A stretch of 64,000 nt of DNA from Pseudomonadota bacterium (GTDB lineage: Bacteria > Pseudomonadota > Gammaproteobacteria > Burkholderiales > REEB80): the NCBI GenBank assembly GCA_018971485.1, contig JAGXAQ010000004.1, forward strand, positions 62,001 to 126,000, in the 5' to 3' direction. Below, in pieces: positions 55,909 through 64,000 of this stretch; within the stretch, counting starts at the first letter, position 1, and every line of letters begins with the position of its first letter. Made by a program: the position numbers and the translations under genes. The notes below the pieces were generated by a model, which ran no database searches, had not been told where the DNA came from, and was given only the letters and a program-made list of their open reading frames with translations.

Positions 55909-57072
55909 TTGAATGAAGAATATGGATGGATAATGGCAAGGAATAAACCTGATTGGAATAAAAAACCTATCAAGACCCGATTTGATTTACGGAAGATTCT
56001 GCGGGGTTTCTATCAACGTTTTTCCGGGTTATTTCATCAATTGCCTGAATATCAGGCAAAACCTTATGTAGGTGTAATCTTGTTTTTGTGCGGGGTATTG
56101 TTGGTTTGGTTAGTGAGTGGTTTTTATTTTGTTGCTGGTTCAGATCATGGTGTAGTTATGAAGATGGGCCGTTTTGTTGGGATAACACAACCGGGCCCTC
56201 ACTGGAATTATCCCCGACCGTTTGGATTGGTGTATAAAGTCAATATCAGGAAAAAGCATACTGTTGATATTGGTGGTAGTCATTTGATGCCTACAGCAGA
56301 TGGCCAATTGATTGATGCAGATTTTTTGGTCAATTATGTCGTTAAGAATCCCGTCTCATGGATTTTTAATATTCATGATCCGCAAGTTGTAATTCATCAG
56401 ATTTCTGAGGAGAAAATTAGACAAAGCATTGCGAAAATGACGGTAAGCAGTCTTTCTAATGGTCACGCTCAAGTCTTATCTACTATAAAATCTTCCTTGC
56501 AGTTGGCTGTCGATGCAGATCATACAGGGATTGAAATAACCCGGGTTACTGAGAATCGGGTTGCTCCTCCAGCTAAGATTGCTTCGGCTTATGCTGATAT
56601 AAATCAGGCCACTCGGGATTCGGCATCCGAAATTAGCAAATCGCAGAAAAAGATTAGTTCTGAGCTTGCCAAGGTTAAACTTGAGGCATTACAAGTAGTT
56701 TCAAAAGCCAGATTAAACCAGGATCAGACAATAAACGATGCTAAATCTCAAGCGGATCAGTTTAATCAAATGCTGGGTATATATGAAAAACATCCAGCAT
56801 TAACGAGGGAAAAATTGTATCTGGATGCTATGAAAACCATTATTGGCAGTGCAGACAAGGTCATTATCCGAACCGGGCACCACCATGAGAATTTTTGTTT
56901 TATTCGCCACGACGGCCCTATAGCAGGTCGAGCCAAGAAAAATCTTTCCATCTTGGGCAAATCTGGCCCTTCAGATGAACTACATAAGGCTAAAAATTCA
57001 GGCTTGATAGAAGACCATGTTACTGTCTTGCAGAATGAACTTCGAAGCCGAAATCGTCCGGAGCGGCCATGA
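55909..57072 (+). CDS. hflK: FtsH protease modulator HflK
   Basis: A SPFH-domain inner-membrane protein that forms a cage with HflC around FtsH. After a short basic N-terminus comes a membrane helix (GVILFLCGVLLVWLVSGFYFVAGSDHGVVMKMGRF) and the SPFH domain (GPHWNYPRPFGLVYKVNI, DADFLVNYVVKNPVSWIFNI), then a long helical segment. The start is unsettled. The track goes to 55834, inside hflX. TTG 55909 has GGAG six bases upstream and follows the hflX stop; ATG 55933 (MARNKPDWN) is the other choice. I use TTG 55909, giving 387 residues. Confidence 0.9.
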   Translation: MNEEYGWIMARNKPDWNKKPIKTRFDLRKILRGFYQRFSGLFHQLPEYQAKPYVGVILFLCGVLLVWLVSGFYFVAGSDHGVVMKMGRFVGITQPGPHWNYPRPFGLVYKVNIRKKHTVDIGGSHLMPTADGQLIDADFLVNYVVKNPVSWIFNIHDPQVVIHQISEEKIRQSIAKMTVSSLSNGHAQVLSTIKSSLQLAVDADHTGIEITRVTENRVAPPAKIASAYADINQATRDSASEISKSQKKISSELAKVKLEALQVVSKARLNQDQTINDAKSQADQFNQMLGIYEKHPALTREKLYLDAMKTIIGSADKVIIRTGHHHENFCFIRHDGPIAGRAKKNLSILGKSGPSDELHKAKNSGLIEDHVTVLQNELRSRNRPERP

Positions 57073-57938
57073 AACAGGTATATTTTTGGATTTCAGGCGT
57101 AGTTTTGGTGATTCTGATTTCTTCATTTTCTATATTTGGTGTTGATTCGAAACAGGCCGCAGAGGTTTTAAGATCAGGAAAAACTATAGCAATGGTCACC
57201 CTTCCTGGTATTTATTTTCATATTCCTTTTTTAGAAAATGTAAAAAAAATTGATCTTCGTGAGCAAATCACCAATGTTTCTCGTTCGCAAAAATTTATAG
57301 CTATGAATCATCAGATTTTAATGGCCCGACCCTGGGTTAGATGGGAAGTGAGTGATATTTCAAAATTTGAATTGGCTGCCCGTGGAGATAAATCCCAGGT
57401 TGATTCACAGTTGATTCCGATTTTAATTGCAAATGCAGGTGAAGTAATTAAGCAGCATGATCCTAAACCAATTCTGGATGGTTCTTTCGACAGTGGGAAA
57501 GTTATTGCACAGATGCTAGCCCAGCAAAGTGGACAACTAGGAATTAAAATTATTCAGGCAGGTTTAGGGATAATTTCCTTTTCACAACAAGATGTGCATG
57601 ATGTACTAACTAAAATGGATGCTGCCGCAAAGAAAAAAGCAGAACAGGTGCGTGAACAGGGTAAGATTAAAGCGGCAGAGATTTTGGATCAGGGTAAATT
57701 AGAGGCGAAAAAGTTACTTGATGCTGCTCAACAACAAGCCATGTTACTTACTGCTATAAGTAAGGCAAAGGCCGCTGTGATTACCGAACAGGCATATCAG
57801 AAAAACCCGGAGTTTTATAAATTCTGGGGTAGTCTTGAGGCCTATAAGGCAGGCTTTAAAGGGCGAAATGTTATTGTGTTGCCTAAAGACTCACCTTTTC
57901 TAAAATATTTCAACCCGCCCAAGGCGGCTGTAAAATAA
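57069..57938 (+). CDS. hflC: FtsH protease modulator HflC
   Basis: Partner of HflK. An N-terminal anchor (VYFWISGVVLVILISSFSIFGVDSKQAAEVL) is followed by the SPFH domain (GIYFHIPFLENVKKIDLRE) and a long Ala/Lys-rich helix (AAKKKAEQVREQGKIKAAEILDQGKLEAKKLL), ending in FYKFWGSLEAYKAGF and VIVLPKDSPFLKYF, all typical. The 289 residues start in an ATGA overlap with hflK, so the two are made in step. Confidence 0.97.
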   Translation: MKQVYFWISGVVLVILISSFSIFGVDSKQAAEVLRSGKTIAMVTLPGIYFHIPFLENVKKIDLREQITNVSRSQKFIAMNHQILMARPWVRWEVSDISKFELAARGDKSQVDSQLIPILIANAGEVIKQHDPKPILDGSFDSGKVIAQMLAQQSGQLGIKIIQAGLGIISFSQQDVHDVLTKMDAAAKKKAEQVREQGKIKAAEILDQGKLEAKKLLDAAQQQAMLLTAISKAKAAVITEQAYQKNPEFYKFWGSLEAYKAGFKGRNVIVLPKDSPFLKYFNPPKAAVK

Positions 57939-57948
57939 GGATGACAAG

Positions 57949-58131
57949 TTGAATATATTTGTTTTAGGTCTTGCGTTGATGTTGGTGTATGAAGGCATGC
58001 TTCCTTTCATTTCTCCAAGATTATGGCGGCAGGCTTGTTTATATGCGGCTAATCGGCCAGAACGTATGATACGAATCAGTGGCTTGGTTCTAATGTTGGC
58101 GGGAATCGTGCTGCTAAAAATTATAAATTGA
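57949..58131 (+). CDS. DUF2065 family small membrane protein (YjeT-like)
   Basis: A 60-residue protein with two membrane helices (IFVLGLALMLVYEGMLPFI and ISGLVLMLAGIVLLKII) joined by a basic loop with SPRLWRQ. This is the DUF2065 pattern, and its place between hflC and hisZ or purA is conserved in beta- and gammaproteobacteria. Function is not known. The start is TTG with AAGGA seven bases upstream; no ATG fits the N-terminal helix. Confidence 0.92.
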   Translation: MNIFVLGLALMLVYEGMLPFISPRLWRQACLYAANRPERMIRISGLVLMLAGIVLLKIIN

Positions 58132-58163
58132 TAAACTTTGATTAGCCTTAGCCGAGAATTTTT

Positions 58164-59312
58164 ATGCAAAATTGGCTCCTTCCTGAATTTATAGAAGATA
58201 TCCTGCCTCCTGATGCTCAAAAAATTGAGCAGCTCCGCCGCCAAGTTCTGGATTTATTTGCTTGTTGGGGGTACAAGCAGGTGACTCCGCCTATGGTTGA
58301 GTATCTGCATTCTTTATTAACAGGTGCTGGCCATGATTTAGATCTGAAAACGTTTAAGGTTGTTGATCAATTAACGGGCCAATTAATGGGCTTACGTGCC
58401 GACTTGTCGCCACAAGTGGCCAGAATTGATGCCCACCAGCTTAATTTTAATGGGGTTAATCGCCTGTGTTATGCGGGGGTTGTGCTCCATACCTTGCCTG
58501 ATGGATTGCTACAGTCTAGAGAGTTTTTGCAGGTTGGGGCAGAATTGTATGGACATTCGGGTATCGAGGCAGATTGCGAGATTCAGAACTTAATGTTAGA
58601 GGCTTTGTATGTAATAGGCTTGTCAAAACCTCATTTGGATTTGGGTCATGTAGGTATTTTTCACGCGCTGATGCGTGAAACCCATTTGGATGCAGATATT
58701 CAATCAGCCTTGTTTGATGCAATGCGGACAAAAGATCCAGATGCATTAAAGACACAAGGAAAGATGTTGTCCTCAAAGGTTCTTGATAGCTTGATTTTTC
58801 TGCAGAATTTGTCTGGTGGCCCTGAAATTCTGGATGAAGCCAGGCGTCTTTTACCAAAAGAAGCTGCTATTGGTCGAGCATTAGCTGATCTTGTTCTTCT
58901 TATCGAAAATACCAAGAATGTTTCTATAGGAATAGATTTAGCTGATTTGCATGGCTATCACTATCATAGTGGTGTAGTGTTTGCAGCATACTGCTCGGGG
59001 TTTTCGCAACCGGTAGCCCGTGGAGGGCGCTATGATAGGGTTGGTGAAGTATTTGGCCGGGCACGCCCAGCTACTGGATTTTCGATGAATTTACGTGCAA
59101 TTGGTCGTGGCCTTTCAACTAGTAATCCCTCTTCTGGGATTCTTGCTCCGATTGGTTCTGATCCGCTTTTGAGTGAGCTGGTTAAGTCATTAAGGGCTCA
59201 GGGTGAAGTTGTAGTTTCTGATTTACCAGGGCACCAAACAACAGCAGTAGAACTAGGTTGTGATCGTGTCATTCGGTATAACGGGACGGATTATGTGGTC
59301 GTGCCGATTTGA
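58164..59312 (+). CDS. hisZ: ATP phosphoribosyltransferase regulatory subunit
   Basis: A HisS-like protein without aminoacylation activity that forms the histidine-biosynthesis entry enzyme with short-form HisG. The 382 residues have PEFIEDILPPDAQKIEQLRR, YKQVTPPMVEYLHSLL, MGLRADLSPQVARIDAH and GGRYDRVGEVFGRARPATGFS. The tRNA-binding C-terminal domain of HisS is missing, as expected. Its presence predicts a short HisG elsewhere. It sits in the hflC-DUF2065-hisZ-purA run characteristic of betaproteobacteria. Confidence 0.96.
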   Translation: MQNWLLPEFIEDILPPDAQKIEQLRRQVLDLFACWGYKQVTPPMVEYLHSLLTGAGHDLDLKTFKVVDQLTGQLMGLRADLSPQVARIDAHQLNFNGVNRLCYAGVVLHTLPDGLLQSREFLQVGAELYGHSGIEADCEIQNLMLEALYVIGLSKPHLDLGHVGIFHALMRETHLDADIQSALFDAMRTKDPDALKTQGKMLSSKVLDSLIFLQNLSGGPEILDEARRLLPKEAAIGRALADLVLLIENTKNVSIGIDLADLHGYHYHSGVVFAAYCSGFSQPVARGGRYDRVGEVFGRARPATGFSMNLRAIGRGLSTSNPSSGILAPIGSDPLLSELVKSLRAQGEVVVSDLPGHQTTAVELGCDRVIRYNGTDYVVVPI

Positions 59313-59315
59313 TAG

Positions 59316-60653
<1,338 letters not shown>

Positions 60654-60677
60654 TACGATAATGTCCGTGTTATCAAG

Positions 60678-60710
60678 AAGGCTAGGGATTGAATCAGGAG
60701 CCTTTTTATT
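60678..60710. terminator. Terminator after purA, possibly bidirectional with tRNA-Leu
   Basis: AAGGCT and AGCCTT pair across a 15-base loop and are followed by TTTATTTT on the plus strand, 25 bases after the purA stop. On the minus strand the same stem follows AAATAAA just after the tRNA gene and may end its transcript, though its T run there is poor. Confidence 0.55.
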
Positions 60711-60711
60711 T

Positions 60712-60798
60712 TGGTGCCGAGAAGAGGACTCGAACCTCCACAGGGTTGCCCCCGCATGGACCTGAACCATGTGCGTCTACCAATTCCGCCATCTCGGC
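60712..60798 (-). tRNA. tRNA-Leu (anticodon CAG)
   Basis: On the minus strand GCCGAGATGG...TCTCGGC forms the acceptor stem, with the D arm, the anticodon stem CATGG/CCATG enclosing loop TTCAGGT (anticodon CAG, reading CUG), a long variable arm (GCGGGGGCAACCCTGT) typical of class II tRNAs, and TTCGAGT in the T arm. The 3' CCA is encoded. The 87 bases fit tRNA-Leu. It lies between purA and rnr but on the opposite strand. Confidence 0.96.
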
Positions 60799-60837
60799 TC
60801 GAAGAGGTGAATTTTAAAGATTTTATAAGGTCTGTCA

Positions 60838-63048
60838 ATGCCAAGACGTAAAAAAATAAACACGATACGAAATCAGGATCCCTATATGCAACGGGAAAAG
60901 AGTCATTATGGCAGTCCTTTGCCTAGCCGTGAATTCATACTTTCCTTGCTGCGTGAGCATGATATGCCGATGAGCCCCGCAACGCTCTCAGATCTTTTAG
61001 ATATTACGGAAGCTGAAGAGCCTTTGTTTGCTAAAAGATTGAATGCGATGGCTCGAGATGGGCAAATTGTTCAAAATTCCCGAGGCGCTTGGCTACCTTC
61101 TCCAGAATCATATGTTGAAGGTCGAGTAGAGGGCCATCCAGATGGTTATGGTTTTGTTATTAACGAAGCCAGCCAAGGGCAGGATGTCTTTTTGGACCCT
61201 GAGCAAATGCGTGAAGTTTTACATAATGATAGGGTGCGAGTCAGGATTATTGGTCAAGATTGGAAAGGCAGGCCAGCAGGCAGAATCGTAGAAGTTTTAA
61301 AACATGCCAATCTGACCGTAATCGGACGGATGCATCATCAGGATAAAATGTGTTGGGTCGTGCCGTTGGATTTGCATATCAATCAGGATATTTTTGTACC
61401 TGATGGACAAGATATGGATGCTCCTGAAAATACGGTAGTCACTGTGTCGATACTTCAACAACCTAATCGATCCAGTTCACCCGTGGGGAAAGTTATTGAG
61501 ATTATCGGAAGTTACACCGACCCTGGGATGGAAATAGAGATTGCTCTGCGTACTCATCAATTGCCTTATGTTTTTTCAAGCAAGGCTCAAATAGAGGCGA
61601 GTAAATTTAGCCCGGAATTTTCGGATTCGGATTTGAAAAACAGGGAAGACCTGCGTGCCATTAGGCTGGTTACAATTGATGGTGAGACGGCTCGCGATTT
61701 TGATGATGCTGTTTTTTGTGAAAAGACAAAGGATGGTTTTAAGCTTATTGTTGCTATTGCTGACGTAAGTCAGTATGTTCAAGCTTCTGGCCCACTGGAT
61801 CAAGAAGCCTTTGATCGGGGTAATAGCGTATATTTCCCCCGCCGTGTTATTCCTATGCTTCCTGAGTCCCTCTCAAATGACTTGTGTTCATTGAAACCAA
61901 AAGTAGACAGGCTTTGCCTTGCTTGTGAAATGATGGTGGATGAATCAGGTGAAATTTACCAGTATAGATTTTTCTCCGCTATTATGTGTTCCCACGCGCG
62001 TCTGACTTATAGCCAGGTTGCGAACATTTTGAATGGCAGTATTAATCCCGGTCAAGAAACAGAGGGTGTTCTGGTTGAAGGACTGAATAACTTATATTTG
62101 TTATATCGGGTTTTGTCGGCAGCCCGCGAACGCCGTGGTGCAATTGATTTTGAAACGGTTGAGATCCAGCTCATATTTGATGATCGGGGGAAAATCGCCC
62201 GGATTGAGCCTACAGTAAGAAATGATGCCTATCGCATTATTGAGGAATGCATGCTTGCTGCCAATGTATGTGCCGCATCATTTCTTACTCAGGTAAAACA
62301 ACCGTTTCTCTATCGTATTCATGAGGGGCCAACTTTAGAGAAGCTAGAACGTTTGCGGGATTTTTTACGTGAATTTGGGCTTTCTATTGGCGGCGGAGAC
62401 AATCCAAACGCCAAGGATTACGCGAAATTGCTTGAGAAAATTAGGGATAGGCCCGATTGTCATTTGATACAAACTGTAATGCTGCGCTCTCTTTCACAAG
62501 CTGTATATAGCCCAGAAAATGTCGGGCATTTTGGTTTGGGTTATGAAATGTACACGCATTTTACTTCGCCAATACGCCGCTATCCGGATTTATTGGTACA
62601 TCGTGCAATTAAGGCACAACTAGCTGGGAAGACTTATCGCCCAGGTGATCTGAAAAAGCTTGGCGAACATTGCTCAATGACGGAGAGAAGGGCAGATGAG
62701 GCTACGCGTGACGTAGAGTCCTGGCTGAAATGTTATTTTATGCAAGATAAATTGGGCGAAAATTTTGAGGGAACAATTAGCGGTGTGACCGGGTTTGGGT
62801 TGTTTGTGCAGCTGAATGAGTATTATGTCGATGGATTGGTTCATATTACTGACCTGGGTCAAGATTATTTTCGTTTTGATGCCACTCGTCATGCCTTGGT
62901 TGGTGAGCATACTCGGGTAGAATTCCGTTTGGGTGGGGCAATGTGCGTTAAAGTGGCTCGTGTTGATCTGGAGCGAAGTAAGATTGATTTTGTTCCTGCT
63001 GGAGAAGATGTTCAAAAGTTTTCTCGTAAAAGAAAAAAGAAATCTTAG
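60838..63048 (+). CDS. rnr: Ribonuclease R
   Basis: A processive 3'-5' exoribonuclease for structured RNA and quality control. In order: N-terminal HTH_12 domain (REFILSLLREHDMPMSPATLSDLLDI), two cold-shock domains (GRVEGHPDGYGFVINE), the RNB catalytic domain with IDGETARDFDDAVFCEK carrying the metal-binding aspartates, HFTSPIRRYPDLLVHRAI, an S1 domain (FEGTISGVTGFGLFVQLNEYYVDGLVH) and a basic Lys/Arg tail. Length 736 is a little under E. coli RNase R. Its ATG lies 39 bases from the 5' end of the opposed tRNA gene. rlmB follows in the classic order. Confidence 0.97.
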   Translation: MPRRKKINTIRNQDPYMQREKSHYGSPLPSREFILSLLREHDMPMSPATLSDLLDITEAEEPLFAKRLNAMARDGQIVQNSRGAWLPSPESYVEGRVEGHPDGYGFVINEASQGQDVFLDPEQMREVLHNDRVRVRIIGQDWKGRPAGRIVEVLKHANLTVIGRMHHQDKMCWVVPLDLHINQDIFVPDGQDMDAPENTVVTVSILQQPNRSSSPVGKVIEIIGSYTDPGMEIEIALRTHQLPYVFSSKAQIEASKFSPEFSDSDLKNREDLRAIRLVTIDGETARDFDDAVFCEKTKDGFKLIVAIADVSQYVQASGPLDQEAFDRGNSVYFPRRVIPMLPESLSNDLCSLKPKVDRLCLACEMMVDESGEIYQYRFFSAIMCSHARLTYSQVANILNGSINPGQETEGVLVEGLNNLYLLYRVLSAARERRGAIDFETVEIQLIFDDRGKIARIEPTVRNDAYRIIEECMLAANVCAASFLTQVKQPFLYRIHEGPTLEKLERLRDFLREFGLSIGGGDNPNAKDYAKLLEKIRDRPDCHLIQTVMLRSLSQAVYSPENVGHFGLGYEMYTHFTSPIRRYPDLLVHRAIKAQLAGKTYRPGDLKKLGEHCSMTERRADEATRDVESWLKCYFMQDKLGENFEGTISGVTGFGLFVQLNEYYVDGLVHITDLGQDYFRFDATRHALVGEHTRVEFRLGGAMCVKVARVDLERSKIDFVPAGEDVQKFSRKRKKKS

Positions 63049-63057
63049 CGTTTTAAT

Positions 63058-63798
63058 ATGTCTTCCTCTTCTTATTATTATGGTTTTCATGCTGTTTTGG
63101 CAGTCCTTGAAAATAGGAATGAGCTTGTCGAGTCAGTATATTTTGCTGAGGATCGCCAGGATCTGAGAATTGATGAGGTATTTGCTCTGGCTCATGCACG
63201 GGGATTACAAGTCATTCCTAAGTCTAGAAGAGAACTTGATGTTTTGGTAGGGGGGGCTTCTCATCAAGGAGTGATTGTTAAAAGTCGACAATTGAATCAG
63301 GTTAATTTTGAACAGGTTTTGGAAAAATTATCTCAAAACTCTCTTTTCTTGATCCTGGACGGTGTAAAAGATCCCCATAATTTGGGGGCCTGTTTAAGAA
63401 CGGCTAATGCTTTTGGAGTGGCCGCGGTCATTATTCCCCAGGATCGGGCTGCTAAGATGAGCCCCGTTGTTCGAAAGGTGGCTTGTGGAGCGGCCGAGAA
63501 AACACCTTTGATTACAGTGACTAATTTATCCAGAACACTTTCAATTTTAAGTGGTGAAGGAGTTTATATCGTAGGAGCTGAGGCCCAAGCGCCCAGAACG
63601 TTACCTGAAACGATATTTCAAGGTCCTTTGGCAGTAGTAATGGGAAGTGAAGAAAGCGGGTTAAGAAGATTAACCAAAGAAAAATGCCATGACTTGGTTT
63701 CAATTCCAATGGTTGGGACTGTGGAAAGCTTCAATGTTTCTGTTGCTACTGCTTTATTTTTGTACGAGTGCGTCAGGCAAAGACGCAATCAAATATAG
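63058..63798 (+). CDS. rlmB: 23S rRNA (guanosine-2'-O-) methyltransferase RlmB
   Basis: Methylates G2251 of 23S rRNA. An N-terminal substrate-binding domain (YYYGFHAVLAVLENRNELVESVYFAEDRQD) is followed by the SpoU knot domain: LDGVKDPHNLGACLRTANAFGV, VMGSEESGLRRLTKEKCHDLVSIPM and ESFNVSVATALFLYEC. Length 246 matches. It is nine bases after rnr. Confidence 0.97.
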   Translation: MSSSSYYYGFHAVLAVLENRNELVESVYFAEDRQDLRIDEVFALAHARGLQVIPKSRRELDVLVGGASHQGVIVKSRQLNQVNFEQVLEKLSQNSLFLILDGVKDPHNLGACLRTANAFGVAAVIIPQDRAAKMSPVVRKVACGAAEKTPLITVTNLSRTLSILSGEGVYIVGAEAQAPRTLPETIFQGPLAVVMGSEESGLRRLTKEKCHDLVSIPMVGTVESFNVSVATALFLYECVRQRRNQI

Positions 63799-63811
63799 TG
63801 TTGTGATTGTG

Positions 63812-64000
<189 letters not shown>

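Overview
The window is a dense, AT-leaning stretch of bacterial chromosome holding almost only core housekeeping genes. Several gene orders point to Betaproteobacteria, probably a small-genome autotroph-like lineage near Nitrosomonadales, Gallionellaceae or Ferrovales. These orders are exbB-exbD-lpxK-Trm112-kdsB-adk, queG/tsaE-amidase-mutL-miaA, accA-tilS, ndk-rlmN-pilF-rodZ-ispG-hisS-yfgM-bamB-der, and hfq-hflX-hflK-hflC-DUF2065-hisZ-purA-tRNA-Leu-rnr-rlmB-rpsF. The Dcd, TrhO and GlgC sequences also read like the betaproteobacterial versions. The placement rests on recognition of gene order and motifs; no database search was run.

Region 1 (1-11 kb) is hexose-phosphate and glycogen metabolism. 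It holds the 3' part of zwf, then pgl, a small lipoprotein, convergent pgi-glgB, and divergent glgC followed by two different GH57 enzymes, an amylase-like one and a 4-alpha-glucanotransferase-like one. Together they link glucose-6-phosphate to the oxidative pentose phosphate route and to storage and remodelling of alpha-glucan. No glycogen synthase is in the window.

Region 2 (11-24 kb) covers tRNA modification (queG, tsaE, miaA), cell wall (amidase), mismatch repair (mutL of the endonuclease type), an ExbB/ExbD pair, lipid A and Kdo genes (lpxK, kdsB, an LpxL-like acyltransferase), adk and ppa. It ends with an ammonium channel gene, amt, that has an excellent sigma-54 promoter and an NtrC-like site. 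The 535-bp gap upstream of exbB has three perfect DnaA boxes and an AT-rich tract.

Region 3 (24-43 kb) has mixed orientation: an EamA transporter, trhO, dnaE, a short GGQ ribosome-rescue-type factor, metG, apbC, a Nudix hydrolase, an unknown 68-aa protein, dcd, a PLP ornithine/lysine decarboxylase preceded by an 8-codon upstream ORF, folA, aat-bpt, accA-tilS, and an unknown 264-aa protein translationally coupled to prfC.

Region 4 (43-64 kb) is two long plus-strand runs: ndk through nnr, then hfq through rlmB and the start of rpsF. They cover translation quality, isoprenoids, outer-membrane assembly, ribosome GTPases, the HflKC complex, His and purine synthesis, and RNase R. One tRNA-Leu(CAG) lies on the minus strand. 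The rpsF leader folds into what looks like the S6:S18 autoregulatory hairpin. I see no insertion sequence, prophage, CRISPR array or clear genomic island. The most unusual items are non-coding or small: the DnaA-box cluster, the odc upstream ORF, the prfC-coupled unknown gene and the small ORF next to dcd.
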